Position numbers and translations under genes: made by a program. A stretch of DNA of 64,000 nucleotides, taken from the NCBI GenBank assembly GCA_040877935.1, contig JBBDNB010000012.1, positions 1 through 64,000 on the forward strand, in the 5' to 3' direction. This DNA comes from Chitinophagales bacterium (GTDB taxonomy: Bacteria > Bacteroidota > Bacteroidia > Chitinophagales > CAIOSU01). Below the pieces are notes generated by a model. That model did no database searches. It saw only the letters and a list, made by a program, of their open reading frames with translations, and was not told where the DNA came from. Shown in pieces: positions 1 through 7,810 of the stretch (positions within the stretch are counted from its first letter, which is position 1; every line of letters begins with the position of its first letter).

Positions 1-49
1 TGCCGGGTGGTGTGGGGGGACAGCGGTGAAAGCCGCTTCCTACCCGATT
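1..49 (+). mobile_element. Probable 3' end of a group II intron (partial)
   Basis: The first 49 bases contain a GGTGTGGGGGGA stretch, a compact hairpin (AGCGG at 22-26 pairing with the complement at 33-37) and end in CTACCCGATT. This is the kind of sequence found at the 3' terminus (domain VI region) of bacterial group II introns, which commonly end CTACYCGATT. The intron body and any reverse transcriptase would lie to the left, outside the window. The call rests on remembered consensus, so it is moderate. A degenerate palindromic repeat is the main alternative. Confidence 0.4.
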
Positions 50-183
50 AAAAAAAACGAGAACTAACAACAAACCTTGACCCCAGCGGGGTCTTACCTG
101 AAGCTAAAATGTTTTAAAAATGTTTGGATGCAATGTGCTAAAATGAGTTATGCATATTCCGGGTTAAATCAAAGCTTCACCAA

Positions 184-2370
184 ATGTCATTTCTATTTTT
201 TATATTAGAAAGCAAATTAGGAAAAGTGAAAAGACTGTTTTTATTCTTATTTGGCCTGTACACTATTCAGGTTTCGGCTCAAAGTATATGTGGGCAAAAT
301 CGTTATTTAGAAGAAACTTTTTCCAATGTAGAGCTCACTACGGGGATTGAATATGGCAGTGCCGACCCTTATGGACTGATCAACAACCAGACCTTGCGGC
401 TGGATATCTACGAGCCGCAAGGAGACACCCTGGAAAAACGTCCTTTTTTGATCCATGCTTTTGGCGGTGGTTTTTTAATTGGTGCCAGGAATGAACCGGA
501 TATTCCCAACTGGGGAACCCAGTACGCTAAAAGAGGTTTTGTGTTTGTTTCCATTGATTACCGGTTGGGATTCAATGTCACTGATCAAAACAGTGCAGTT
601 CGTGCGGCATATAGAGCAGCCCAGGATATGCGTGCAGCTTTGCGTTTTCTGGCCGACAGTGCAGAGGTCTATCGCCTGGATATGGACAATGTATTTCTTA
701 CCGGAAGCAGTGCCGGGTGCTTTGCTGCATTGATACAGACTTTTATGAAGGAAAGCGACCGTCCGGCTTCTACCTATGGGACACTGCTGGAACCACAAGA
801 TCTTGGCTGTGCCAATTGTTCGGGCAATAATAACAACAACAACCAGGAAGTCCCCGTACACGGCATTGTTAATAATTGGGGGGCATTGCTCGATACTGCA
901 TTTATTAACCTGGCTACCGATCCGGCAGATGATGTGCCGGTAATTTCGTTTCACGGTACAAATGACTTGATAGTGCCTTATAGCTCGGGTTATCCTTTTA
1001 GTGTGCCAGTTTTTCCTGTTGTGCATGGCAGCGAACTGATACATCATCGGCTCGATGAACAGGGCATATATAATCGCCTGTATCCTCTAATTGGCCTGGG
1101 TCATGAGCCTGAACTCACCAATCCCTGGGTGACGGATACCATTGTAGAAAATGCTGCTGCTTTTTTATATGAATTGATGCGACCGCAAACGGATACCATA
1201 ATTGGAAAAAAATCAGCTTGCCAGGGCGATGTGGAAACATACAGTGTCTCAGCTCATCCAAACAGTCATTATTGCTGGGAAATTGTGGGAGCTAATTTGC
1301 TGAATGAAAACCACAATTCAATTGAGGTAGAGTGGCTTTCAGTAGGGCAGGGCAGTATTTCCGTGGTGGAATACAATGCTATCCACGCCAAAACAAATCA
1401 GGAAATTGAAGTGAGTGTAGGTCTTGAGCCCAATGCTGATTTCAACTACAATAGCACAGATGGCTTGTTTGATTTTAGTGCTTCGGACAGCAGCGGACAA
1501 AATTATTTTTGGGATTTTGGAGATGGGAATTCAAGTCTGCTTGAAAATCCACAGCATCAATACAGTGACACGGGGAGTTTTGTAGTAGAATATTTGATTT
1601 CAAATGCTTATTGCAGCAGGTCAAAAAGTGATACGCTTGTTTCGGATTTATGTCCTGAAGCTGATTTCACTGTAGAAGCTATTGATAGCCATGCCTATAT
1701 TAGCAATCATTCGCAGTTTGGAACTGATGCTTTGTGGGATTTTGGAAATGGACTAACATATAGTGGCTTTGAGCCCCATGCACTTTATGATGAAAATGGC
1801 AATTATCCCATTCAATTGATATTGAGCAATGCTTTTTGCAGCGATACATTTTCTACTGTGGTAGAGATTGTGCATTGTCCCATTGCAGATTTTGAGATTT
1901 CATCAAATGCTTTGGAAATAGAAATTTACAACCATAGCAGCAACAACTTTTTAAATTATTGGGATTTTGGAAATGGTAATGCTTCACGACAGGAAAACCC
2001 TGTGCAGCTATTCGATTCAGCTGGCATTTATGAAATTAGCCTGATCGTTTTCAATTCAAAAAACTGTAGTGATACCCTAAGTAAATTGATTTATCTGGAA
2101 GAAGATACTGCAACAGTAGGAATACATGAAATTCAGGATTATGTGCTTGAAATATATCCTGTGCCTTCATCCGGGCTATTGAATATTGATTTAGGGCAAG
2201 GTGCTTCAGCCTTTGTTTCACTGAGTATTTGGAACTTGGCTGGAAGCCAAATTTATTACAGCGAATCCATTGACAATCAATTGAATATTGCACATATGGC
2301 TGATGGTGTTTATTTGCTGAAAATCAAAATGAAAAATCAGGTATTGATCAGGAAAATAGTAAAAACCTAA
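184..2370 (+). CDS. Secreted carboxylesterase-like alpha/beta hydrolase with PKD repeats and T9SS tail
   Basis: This 728-residue protein has a hydrophobic leader ending around QVSAQ. An alpha/beta hydrolase (type B carboxylesterase or carbohydrate-esterase-like) domain follows: an oxyanion motif of the HGGG class (AFGGGF near residue 94), the nucleophile elbow GSSAG near 174, HGTND near 258 and a histidine in GLGHEPE near 303. A poly-Asn linker sits near residue 214. Three PKD-like beta domains follow (WDFGDG near 442, WDFGNG near 520 and 598), and the end is a T9SS type A sorting domain (YPVPSSG near 656). It is probably exported by T9SS and anchored or released at the cell surface. The true start may be the in-frame GTG at 226, which gives a more typical signal peptide (VKRLFLFLFG). 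The substrate is unknown. Confidence 0.75.
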   Translation: MSFLFFILESKLGKVKRLFLFLFGLYTIQVSAQSICGQNRYLEETFSNVELTTGIEYGSADPYGLINNQTLRLDIYEPQGDTLEKRPFLIHAFGGGFLIGARNEPDIPNWGTQYAKRGFVFVSIDYRLGFNVTDQNSAVRAAYRAAQDMRAALRFLADSAEVYRLDMDNVFLTGSSAGCFAALIQTFMKESDRPASTYGTLLEPQDLGCANCSGNNNNNNQEVPVHGIVNNWGALLDTAFINLATDPADDVPVISFHGTNDLIVPYSSGYPFSVPVFPVVHGSELIHHRLDEQGIYNRLYPLIGLGHEPELTNPWVTDTIVENAAAFLYELMRPQTDTIIGKKSACQGDVETYSVSAHPNSHYCWEIVGANLLNENHNSIEVEWLSVGQGSISVVEYNAIHAKTNQEIEVSVGLEPNADFNYNSTDGLFDFSASDSSGQNYFWDFGDGNSSLLENPQHQYSDTGSFVVEYLISNAYCSRSKSDTLVSDLCPEADFTVEAIDSHAYISNHSQFGTDALWDFGNGLTYSGFEPHALYDENGNYPIQLILSNAFCSDTFSTVVEIVHCPIADFEISSNALEIEIYNHSSNNFLNYWDFGNGNASRQENPVQLFDSAGIYEISLIVFNSKNCSDTLSKLIYLEEDTATVGIHEIQDYVLEIYPVPSSGLLNIDLGQGASAFVSLSIWNLAGSQIYYSESIDNQLNIAHMADGVYLLKIKMKNQVLIRKIVKT

Positions 2371-2712
2371 GTTCGGAAATTATTTATTGCTCAGAATGCC
2401 AGAAAATAGTGAGATTCGACTGGAAATATTGATGGAATAGCGGGCTATTTTGAGATATTTCCGGGAAGAAGATTGCTGTTTTCTGGCATTTGAAATCCAT
2501 AAAACGCAATTTGCAGCGTTGCATTCCCGTCCGCATGGAGCATCCGGGCGGATGCTTGGTTTATCCCGATAGACCTTCACAAATGCGCCTTGCCTACCTG
2601 GCTGCCTATGGCAGCTTACGTTTTAATGAATTTCCCCGCCTGTCCGCCCGGCCAAACCATTCGGACGGGCATGAAGCATTCGGGCAGGTGAGCTTTTAAA
2701 TAATTATCGAAC
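2371..2712. repeat. MITE-like element with imperfect terminal inverted repeats
   Basis: This gene-free segment starts directly after the preceding stop codon with GTTCGGAAATTATTTA and ends with the near-complement TAAATAATTATCGAAC, giving 16-bp terminal inverted repeats with two mismatches. The first 33 bp (2371-2403) recur exactly, inverted, at 31929-31961. The sequence CGAACTCAGGTTA at 2708-2720 also recurs at 31957-31969. The interior holds GC-rich palindromic blocks (CCGCCTGTCCGCCCGG and CGGACGGGC around 2638-2690). No credible coding region is present. It looks like a non-autonomous dispersed repeat. Confidence 0.55.
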
Positions 2713-2738
2713 TCAGGTTAAAACAAGAGTAATGTTTT

Positions 2739-3665
2739 TCAGACTGCTTTAAGTTTGTATTCATTCAACACAAAATCAATATCTACAGAGAAGCCTCTTT
2801 CTTTTTCTTCAAAGTTGATGGTTCCAGACAACATTTCTACACGTTCTTTAATATTGCTCATTCCCTGACCGTTGTTTAGGGTGTCTTTGATATTGCTAAT
2901 GCCCACCCCATCATCAGAATAGGAAATTTTAAGTTTGTTGTTTTCGTGCCAAATATGTAAATCTATATTTTTGGCAGAGGCATGTTTTATGGTATTGGTA
3001 ATCAACTCCTGTACTATTCGGTAGATGTTGTTTTTAAGAATGTAGGAAATGATTTCTTCTTCAAAATAGCAGTCTAAATATAAGTTCAGTTTTCCCAGGC
3101 TGTTAATATTGTGTTCAATTTTTTTAAGGCTAAGCTTTAGGCCTTTTCTTTCCACTAATGAAGAATTTAAATTGAAGGAGATGTTTCTGGTTTCTTGCAT
3201 TGATTCCTGAATCAGTGATTTAATGATTTTGAGGTGTTTGTCAAAATTTTTTCCCGGATTTAGTGATTCTGCAAATAAATTAAGACCGGCAAGTTTTTGC
3301 TGTAAACCATCGTGTAGGTCTTTTGCTATTCTGTTGCGCTCCCTTTCTTCACTTTGCACTATGCGCATTTGCAGTTCCTTTTCTTTCAATAGCATTTTTT
3401 CTTCAATTTTTTCCCTTTTGTCAATTTCATTTTTTGACAATAGATAAACAAATAATCCACTGAAAAAAATGAAAAAAATACCTTTATAAGATTGTAAACT
3501 GGCCAATTCTTCTTTATTTGTAGTTATTGTCTTTAAAAAATAATCAGAAAACAGTATCCATAAAACCCCCAAAACTATATAGCCAAAGGCAACCCGGATT
3601 TCTGGTCTTTTGCTGAGTTCAGTTAATTTTAGTTTTAGCATCATGTATTTATTATTAGTTTGCAA
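2739..3665 (-). CDS. Two-component sensor histidine kinase (HisKA_3/NarL-partner type)
   Basis: This 308-residue membrane kinase has two hydrophobic helices near residues 24-46 and 61-77, then a short coiled linker. The HisKA_3 dimerisation domain has the phospho-acceptor His in AKDLHDGLQQ (His118). The HATPase_c domain shows an N-box (QELITNTIKH near 219), a DDGVGI box (251-256) and a GQGMSNIKER box (266-275). This architecture normally phosphorylates a LuxR/NarL-type response regulator, but no such gene is adjacent, so it is an orphan here. There is almost no extracytoplasmic domain between the helices, which suggests it senses within the membrane or cytoplasm. An internal start at Met8 or Met9 is possible. 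Confidence 0.85.
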   Translation of the reverse strand: MQTNNKYMMLKLKLTELSKRPEIRVAFGYIVLGVLWILFSDYFLKTITTNKEELASLQSYKGIFFIFFSGLFVYLLSKNEIDKREKIEEKMLLKEKELQMRIVQSEERERNRIAKDLHDGLQQKLAGLNLFAESLNPGKNFDKHLKIIKSLIQESMQETRNISFNLNSSLVERKGLKLSLKKIEHNINSLGKLNLYLDCYFEEEIISYILKNNIYRIVQELITNTIKHASAKNIDLHIWHENNKLKISYSDDGVGISNIKDTLNNGQGMSNIKERVEMLSGTINFEEKERGFSVDIDFVLNEYKLKAV

Positions 3666-3735
3666 TTGAAGTTAACCTTTTTAGTAATTATGAATAATAT
3701 TTAAAGAATAAAATTGGGAAAAGCTAATAAGTGAC

Positions 3736-3766
3736 TTTGGCTGTGAGTCTTTTTAGGTTATTTTTG
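3736..3766 (+). promoter_or_regulatory. Bacteroidota promoter for HMG-CoA lyase gene
   Basis: TTTG at 3736-3739 and TATTTTTG at 3759-3766 are separated by 19 bases, matching the Bacteroidota consensus TTTG-N19-TAnnTTTG. The start codon at 3774 lies only 7 bases beyond the -7 element, so the transcript should have little or no leader. Confidence 0.6.
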
Positions 3767-3773
3767 CAATGCA

Positions 3774-4637
3774 ATGACAAAAGAACAGATTAAAATTATT
3801 GAGTGTCCGAGAGACGCGATGCAGGGTTTGAAGGAATTTATTCCAACAGAAAAGAAAATTGCGTATTTACAGGCATTATTAAAAGTGGGTTACGATACCA
3901 TTGACTGTGGCAGTTTTGTATCACCCAAAGCCATTCCCCAGATGGCCGATACTGCTGAAGTTATTCGCAGTCTTGATCTTTCTGAAACCCAAACAAAACT
4001 CTCTGTAATCGTTGCCAATAAAAGGGGAGCGCTTGAAGCTTCTGAATTTCCGCAGGTCAATTGCCTCGGTTTTCCTTTTTCAATATCAGAAACCTTTCAA
4101 CTGAGAAATACAAACTCTACAATTGAAAAAGCCCTGGACAGGGTTAAGGCTATTCGTGAAATTACAGCCCGTAAAAACAAGGAATTTGTGGTTTACCTGT
4201 CAATGGCGTTTGGCAACCCCTACAATGACCCCTGGAGCCTGGATATTATAGAACATTGGATATCAGAACTCAGCAAACTGGGTATACGGCACATTTCACT
4301 TTCCGATACCATAGGCGTGGCCGGCCCAGATGAATTGACTTATTGTTTCGAGGAGCTTTGTCCTGTTTTTGAAGAAATAGAATTTGGTGCTCATTTGCAC
4401 ACACATCCGCACAATTGGCGTCCAAAGGTGGAGGCATCATTTAAAAATGGTTGCAAGCGATTCGATGGAGCCATCAGGGGCTTTGGCGGTTGCCCAATGG
4501 CCAAGGACGAACTGGTGGGAAACATGCCAACTGAAAACCTGATTGCGTATTTTGAAGAGAATAATATTCCGACAGGCTTGGACAAAGCAGCTTTTGCAGA
4601 AGCACAAAAAATGGCATTAGAGGTTTTCCCGGTTTAG
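3774..4637 (+). CDS. mvaB: Hydroxymethylglutaryl-CoA lyase
   Basis: This 287-residue TIM-barrel enzyme of the HMGL-like family cleaves 3-hydroxy-3-methylglutaryl-CoA to acetoacetate and acetyl-CoA, the last step of leucine catabolism. Visible features are ECPRDAMQG near residues 10-17 (the family's substrate-binding Arg-Asp pair), DCGSFVSP, SDTIGVAGP near 177, the metal-binding HLHTHP near 206-211 and GFGGCPMAKD near 238, where the catalytic Cys of the signature loop sits. Length is normal. It is monocistronic, divergent from the kinase gene, and driven by a promoter that leaves almost no 5' leader. Other HMGL-family lyases are a minor alternative. Confidence 0.85.
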   Translation: MTKEQIKIIECPRDAMQGLKEFIPTEKKIAYLQALLKVGYDTIDCGSFVSPKAIPQMADTAEVIRSLDLSETQTKLSVIVANKRGALEASEFPQVNCLGFPFSISETFQLRNTNSTIEKALDRVKAIREITARKNKEFVVYLSMAFGNPYNDPWSLDIIEHWISELSKLGIRHISLSDTIGVAGPDELTYCFEELCPVFEEIEFGAHLHTHPHNWRPKVEASFKNGCKRFDGAIRGFGGCPMAKDELVGNMPTENLIAYFEENNIPTGLDKAAFAEAQKMALEVFPV

Positions 4638-4942
4638 TTTTGTGAAAAATCAAACAGATAATCGGAAATAAACCGATTAAGTTGCCTGAAATTTACATTT
4701 TTTTGATGGCGTATTACCAAAAAGCCATTTCGATTAGTGGCTGGGCTTCTTGTCTGAACATTTAAGTTGTCTAAAAAGTCATTGCTAACGATGTCTTTGT
4801 AAGTCGTTCTCCAACTATCAATATGCACGAGCGCAATTTGCTCCGCATCTCTCGGTGTAGCTGTCCTGATATTGATTGTTGAATTTGTCACGCTACTAAA
4901 TGTAAAAAATTGTGTTTGCCTTGCATGGTAAATATAGTTCAT
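4634..4942 (-). pseudogene. Truncated GNAT acetyltransferase fragment
   Basis: Residues about 23-64 of this 102-residue frame (INIRTATPRDAEQIALVHID, then SWRTTYKDIVSND) match the N-terminal strand and helices of a GNAT N-acetyltransferase. The rest (after NVQTR) has no GNAT character, and the acetyl-CoA-binding V/I-x-x-x-x-R/Q-G-x-G/A loop is missing. The frame is therefore an N-terminal remnant with an unrelated tail. It overlaps the 3' end of the convergent HMG-CoA lyase gene by 4 bases and lies next to a block of nested palindromes, which suggests that recombination trimmed it. Confidence 0.55.
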
Positions 4943-5013
4943 TAAAGTAAACGTCCCAAAGGGTGAGTTTTACCCTTAAACCAAATGTAGAGAATGATAT
5001 AGGCACAAGAAAG

Positions 5014-5092
5014 CCAACGCACATTGCCAGCTCACAATTCTCGATAGGGAGTTAATCCGTAGCGAGGGCGCTACTGATAGGAGGTGCGTTGG
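5014..5092. repeat. Nested inverted repeats, recombination-site-like
   Basis: CCAACGCAC at 5014-5022 is the exact complement of GTGCGTTGG at 5084-5092. Between them sits a perfect hairpin, GTAGCG-AGGG-CGCTAC (5059-5074). An outer palindrome with an inner hairpin, located between a gene fragment and a small operon of unfamiliar genes, resembles the layout of cassette recombination sites. No canonical attC core triplet set could be assigned. Confidence 0.45.
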
Positions 5093-5138
5093 TGGTCATT
5101 TGACCGTCAGCCGTCTCGATTAGCAGTTTGTGCTTTAT

Positions 5139-5172
5139 TTTGTCAGTCGCTACGGTTTGTCAGTCGCTACGG
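5139..5172. repeat. Tandem 17-bp repeat (two exact copies)
   Basis: TTTGTCAGTCGCTACGG occurs at 5139-5155 and again at 5156-5172, abutting the stop codon of the minus-strand gene. Its last eight bases (CGCTACGG) are complementary to CCGTAGCG at 5057-5064 in the neighbouring hairpin, so the RNA or single strand could form alternative pairings. Confidence 0.7.
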
Positions 5173-5952
5173 TTATTTGAAAAGTTTTTGCCACCATTTT
5201 AATTGTTTCTTCTGTTTTGTCGTTGATTTATTTTCTGTTTTGTCTTTACTTGAGTAAATCACCTTTCCATTATCATCTTTAACGGTAATTTTTATTAAAC
5301 TCCTTATCTTCTTCTGTCTTTCGGTCAGTGGTTTATCTTCGGTTTTGTAGCAACCTTCTTCTTCGTCCCATACTTCCCATTCAGATTTTGTCGAAAGAGA
5401 AGTATTGTCGTAGTAATGTTCAATTTCTTCCCATTCGCGGTTATCATATGGATGGTATTTGCGTAATCCAAAATCAGTTACTCCTATAACTGGCTTCCAA
5501 TCCTTTTTCTCTTTACCAAGGTTGCTTCCGTTTTCAATAAGTTCTGAAAGTGTAAAAATTTTCGGTTCACTTTTCCTATTACTGCTATCGGTGAGATATA
5601 ATTCTAAACAATCCGGGCTGTGTGAGTTATCTATTGATTTGTAAACTTGGCTGTTAGAGCCGAACATTTTTCTAATCGTCTGTGCTTGCTTTATATTGTA
5701 ATAATCCCAAGTGATATGGTGTGCTATCCAATGCCAATCAATATTCCAAGTCTTTGTATAATGTCCGAAACTGCTGGCTAAGTTTTGAGATGATTTCGTG
5801 TTTTCAAGAGTATCCTGTATAATATCAGCAAGTTGCTTTAAGTCGAACTCGTCCAATTGTAGATGACCGTATGAAACGATAGGTTTGACTATAAGTTTGT
5901 TTACATAGTCCAATGCCCTGTCGTTCAACTTTAAGTCAAGTGCGCTCATCAT
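5173..5952 (-). CDS. Uncharacterised protein with weak resemblance to phage minor head proteins
   Basis: About 259 residues, charged, with no signal peptide and a Lys-rich C-terminus ending KWWQKLFK. I chose ATG at 5952, just after the upstream stop, rather than the TTG at 5958. The middle carries HSPDCLELYLT, then PKIFTLSELIENGSN, then a segment reading DWKPVIGVT. That spacing resembles the C-terminal part of Mu gpF-like minor head proteins (Cys-x-x-x-LYL, then F-x-L-x-E-L, then W-x-P-V-x-G-V), but the usual final HPxCRC is replaced by DFGLRKYHP. The resemblance is inferred by eye and may be misleading. It is co-transcribed with the exported protein encoded just upstream (6467-5955). Function unknown. 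Confidence 0.5.
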   Translation of the reverse strand: MMSALDLKLNDRALDYVNKLIVKPIVSYGHLQLDEFDLKQLADIIQDTLENTKSSQNLASSFGHYTKTWNIDWHWIAHHITWDYYNIKQAQTIRKMFGSNSQVYKSIDNSHSPDCLELYLTDSSNRKSEPKIFTLSELIENGSNLGKEKKDWKPVIGVTDFGLRKYHPYDNREWEEIEHYYDNTSLSTKSEWEVWDEEEGCYKTEDKPLTERQKKIRSLIKITVKDDNGKVIYSSKDKTENKSTTKQKKQLKWWQKLFK

Positions 5953-5954
5953 TT

Positions 5955-6467
5955 TCAATTTTCTTCGTCAAGAACATACCATTTAGTAGAGTTCATGCCT
6001 GTATCTTTAGCAATGTGAACGACTTTTACATTTTCATATTTACTGCTCACAAACTTTACTGCAATTTCGTTAGGAAGAACATTTTGCGCATCGAACTGTG
6101 CTTTAAACGCACCTTGCCGTCCAAACATTTTCATTGAAGGTTCATCATAGGATACTTCTTGAGTGCTAATGTGTCCACCGACTTTAACGGTAATATCATC
6201 TATATCCACAACAACTCTTTTTTCTGATTTGTAATGAGTGGCAGTAATATTCAGATAATAACCGTTTCTACTTGAATAAATCTTATAGATAGTAGTATAC
6301 GTGTCGCCTTCTTCTTTATACTCCCGTGTATATTGAATGGGGCTAAATTCATTAACACCGGTACAGAAGTATCCTTTATATTTTGTCTGAGAGTAGGCGT
6401 TACTCATTAATAGAATTAATGTCAGTGTCATTAATCCTTTAAAAGTCTTTGTCATTAAGTTTTTCAT
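5955..6467 (-). CDS. Exported protein of unknown function
   Basis: 170 residues with a clear signal peptide (MKNLMTKTFKGLMTLTLILL, cleavage near NAYSQ). The mature part is rich in Tyr, Thr and Val with alternating polar patterns, consistent with a small beta-rich periplasmic or surface protein. No family was recognised. The stop codon lies two bases before the ATG of the downstream gene, so the pair is very likely one transcript. It belongs to the accessory patch bounded by palindromes on one side and a REP-like repeat on the other. Confidence 0.6.
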   Translation of the reverse strand: MKNLMTKTFKGLMTLTLILLMSNAYSQTKYKGYFCTGVNEFSPIQYTREYKEEGDTYTTIYKIYSSRNGYYLNITATHYKSEKRVVVDIDDITVKVGGHISTQEVSYDEPSMKMFGRQGAFKAQFDAQNVLPNEIAVKFVSSKYENVKVVHIAKDTGMNSTKWYVLDEEN

Positions 6468-6906
6468 TTTCTTGATTTTTTTTAATTTTCGCCTACTCTA
6501 ATCGGTTTTCGGCTGACCCGTTTTTGGTCTGCTGTGTCGTTTTTCAGCATAACCGCTAACTCGTTTATAAAACTCAATTTATGACACAAAGCCAGCTATT
6601 TTTGCTTGTATTAGGTGTCATAAATGCTTTTTTTATTTTTTTAAGATTGATAAAGATAAAAAATATTATAAGCCATCAAACGGACTTTGAATAATGCTGC
6701 TTAAATTCTGGCTTCAAAATATAGGCTGTTGAGTTTTTCCTTGAGAAACAAAGAGCACCGTTGACTGGTGGGAGATTGCCACATCCTTAGCAACTGCACA
6801 AAGCTGCACGCAAAGGATTCGCAATGAACGATTTCATTTAGAGGTTTTTTGCTGCTGTCAAATCCGGATAGTTAAAAACTATTCTACAAATTTCCCGTTA
6901 TTTGCT
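6468..6906. other. Gene-free region with a REP-like palindrome
   Basis: No coding sequence seen. A repeat-like block at 6771-6830 begins GGAGATTGCC and ends GCAATGAACG, with partly complementary inner arms (ATCCTTAGC and GCAAAGGAT). This is the general form of the dispersed CATTGCGA/GCAATCTCC palindromes common in bacteria. A second notable string is CATAACCGCTAAC around 6547-6560, of the kind that can mark cassette boundaries. Neither assignment is certain. Confidence 0.35.
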
Positions 6907-7506
6907 ATGATGAAGTCATTAATGTTTTTCATATTATTTTCAATCACAACAACCCAATATTCTATGGCACAGCAAACCGAACAAGCCACCTTTGGAGCAG
7001 GCTGCTTCTGGTGCGTGGAGGCAATTTTTGAAAGATTAAAAGGCGTGAGTGAAGTGGAGGCAGGTTATTCAGGAGGAGCGGTAAAAAACCCTTCTTACAA
7101 AGAAGTGTGCCGTGGTACTACCGGCCATGCGGAAGTGGCAAGGATTACTTTTAACCCAGAAGTGATCTCTTTTGAAACCCTGGCAGAAGTATTCTTTTAC
7201 ACGCATGATCCCACCACATTGAACCAACAAGGCAATGATGTGGGTACACAATACCGTTCGGCCATTTTTTATCACACCGAGCAGCAAAAACAGGTAGCGG
7301 AGAAAGTAAAAGATAAGGTAGAAGCTGAAGGTTATTACAGTGATCCTGTGGTTACAGAAATTTCACCACTGGAAAATTATTATGCGGCAGAAAACTACCA
7401 CCAGAATTATTTTGAGAACAATCCCAACCAAGGCTATTGCGCTGCGGTAATCCGACCCAAGCTGCAAAAATTTATGCAGCAGTATTCAGATTTGCTGAAA
7501 GAGTAA
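6907..7506 (+). CDS. msrA: Peptide methionine-S-sulfoxide reductase, exported
   Basis: 199 residues. The N-terminal signal peptide (MMKSLMFFILFSITTTQYSM, cleavage near SMAQQ) is followed by the MsrA domain with catalytic motif GCFWCVE (Cys33). Conserved family segments follow: GYSGG, VCRGTTGHAEVARI, FYTHDPTTLNQQGNDVGTQY and the C-terminal AENYHQNYFENNP. It reduces methionine-S-sulfoxide in oxidised proteins, here probably in the periplasm. The last 34 bases of the gene are duplicated downstream at 7766-7799, so the 3' end has been the target of an insertion or duplication. The present stop leaves the C-terminus only about one residue shorter than the duplicate would encode. Confidence 0.95.
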   Translation: MMKSLMFFILFSITTTQYSMAQQTEQATFGAGCFWCVEAIFERLKGVSEVEAGYSGGAVKNPSYKEVCRGTTGHAEVARITFNPEVISFETLAEVFFYTHDPTTLNQQGNDVGTQYRSAIFYHTEQQKQVAEKVKDKVEAEGYYSDPVVTEISPLENYYAAENYHQNYFENNPNQGYCAAVIRPKLQKFMQQYSDLLKE

Positions 7507-7799
7507 ACAAAATGCAAATCCTAAGTACTAAGCTTAAAATCCCTATTTTTTTGCTTCAAAAATATTTAAAACCTTTTTTGTCTTAGCTTAAATTCCTAAA
7601 AAAAAGAAACTGTCAGACGGTTAGTGTATTTAAACGGCTTATGCCGCTTAACAAGCTCCAAACATTTGTGTAAAACATAATGCTATTAAGTAAAAAACCG
7701 TCAGACAGTTTGCTCAATTGTTTATTTTGATTGCACGAAATATAATCCGATAGCCATCGGAATCCAATTTATGCAGCAGTATTCAGATTTGCTGAAAGA
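7469..7799. repeat. 34-bp direct repeat flanking a ~263-bp insert with an inverted repeat
   Basis: A 34-bp sequence from the end of msrA (7469-7502) recurs exactly at 7766-7799. The duplicate is followed by GAATAG, which would end the reading frame one residue later. The 263 bp between holds a near-perfect inverted pair, AAACTGTCAGACGGTT (about 7609-7624) and AACCGTCAGACAGTTT (about 7697-7712), and a small palindrome TCCGATAGCCATCGGA (7747-7762). No ORF is visible inside. It looks like a small non-autonomous element whose insertion duplicated its target. Confidence 0.7.
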
Positions 7800-7810
7800 A
7801 GAATAGCATG

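Noticed and set aside
2490-2699. 69-codon open frame in the MITE-like region
   Set aside because: Arg/Pro-rich translation of palindromic repeat DNA; the sequence recurs as non-coding repeat elsewhere.
5139-5172. CRISPR array
   Set aside because: Only two tandem 17-bp copies with no spacers and no cas genes.
7609-7712. Intrinsic terminator of msrA
   Set aside because: The inverted repeat arms are about 70 bases apart and the right arm is not followed by a T tract; better explained as part of the inserted element.
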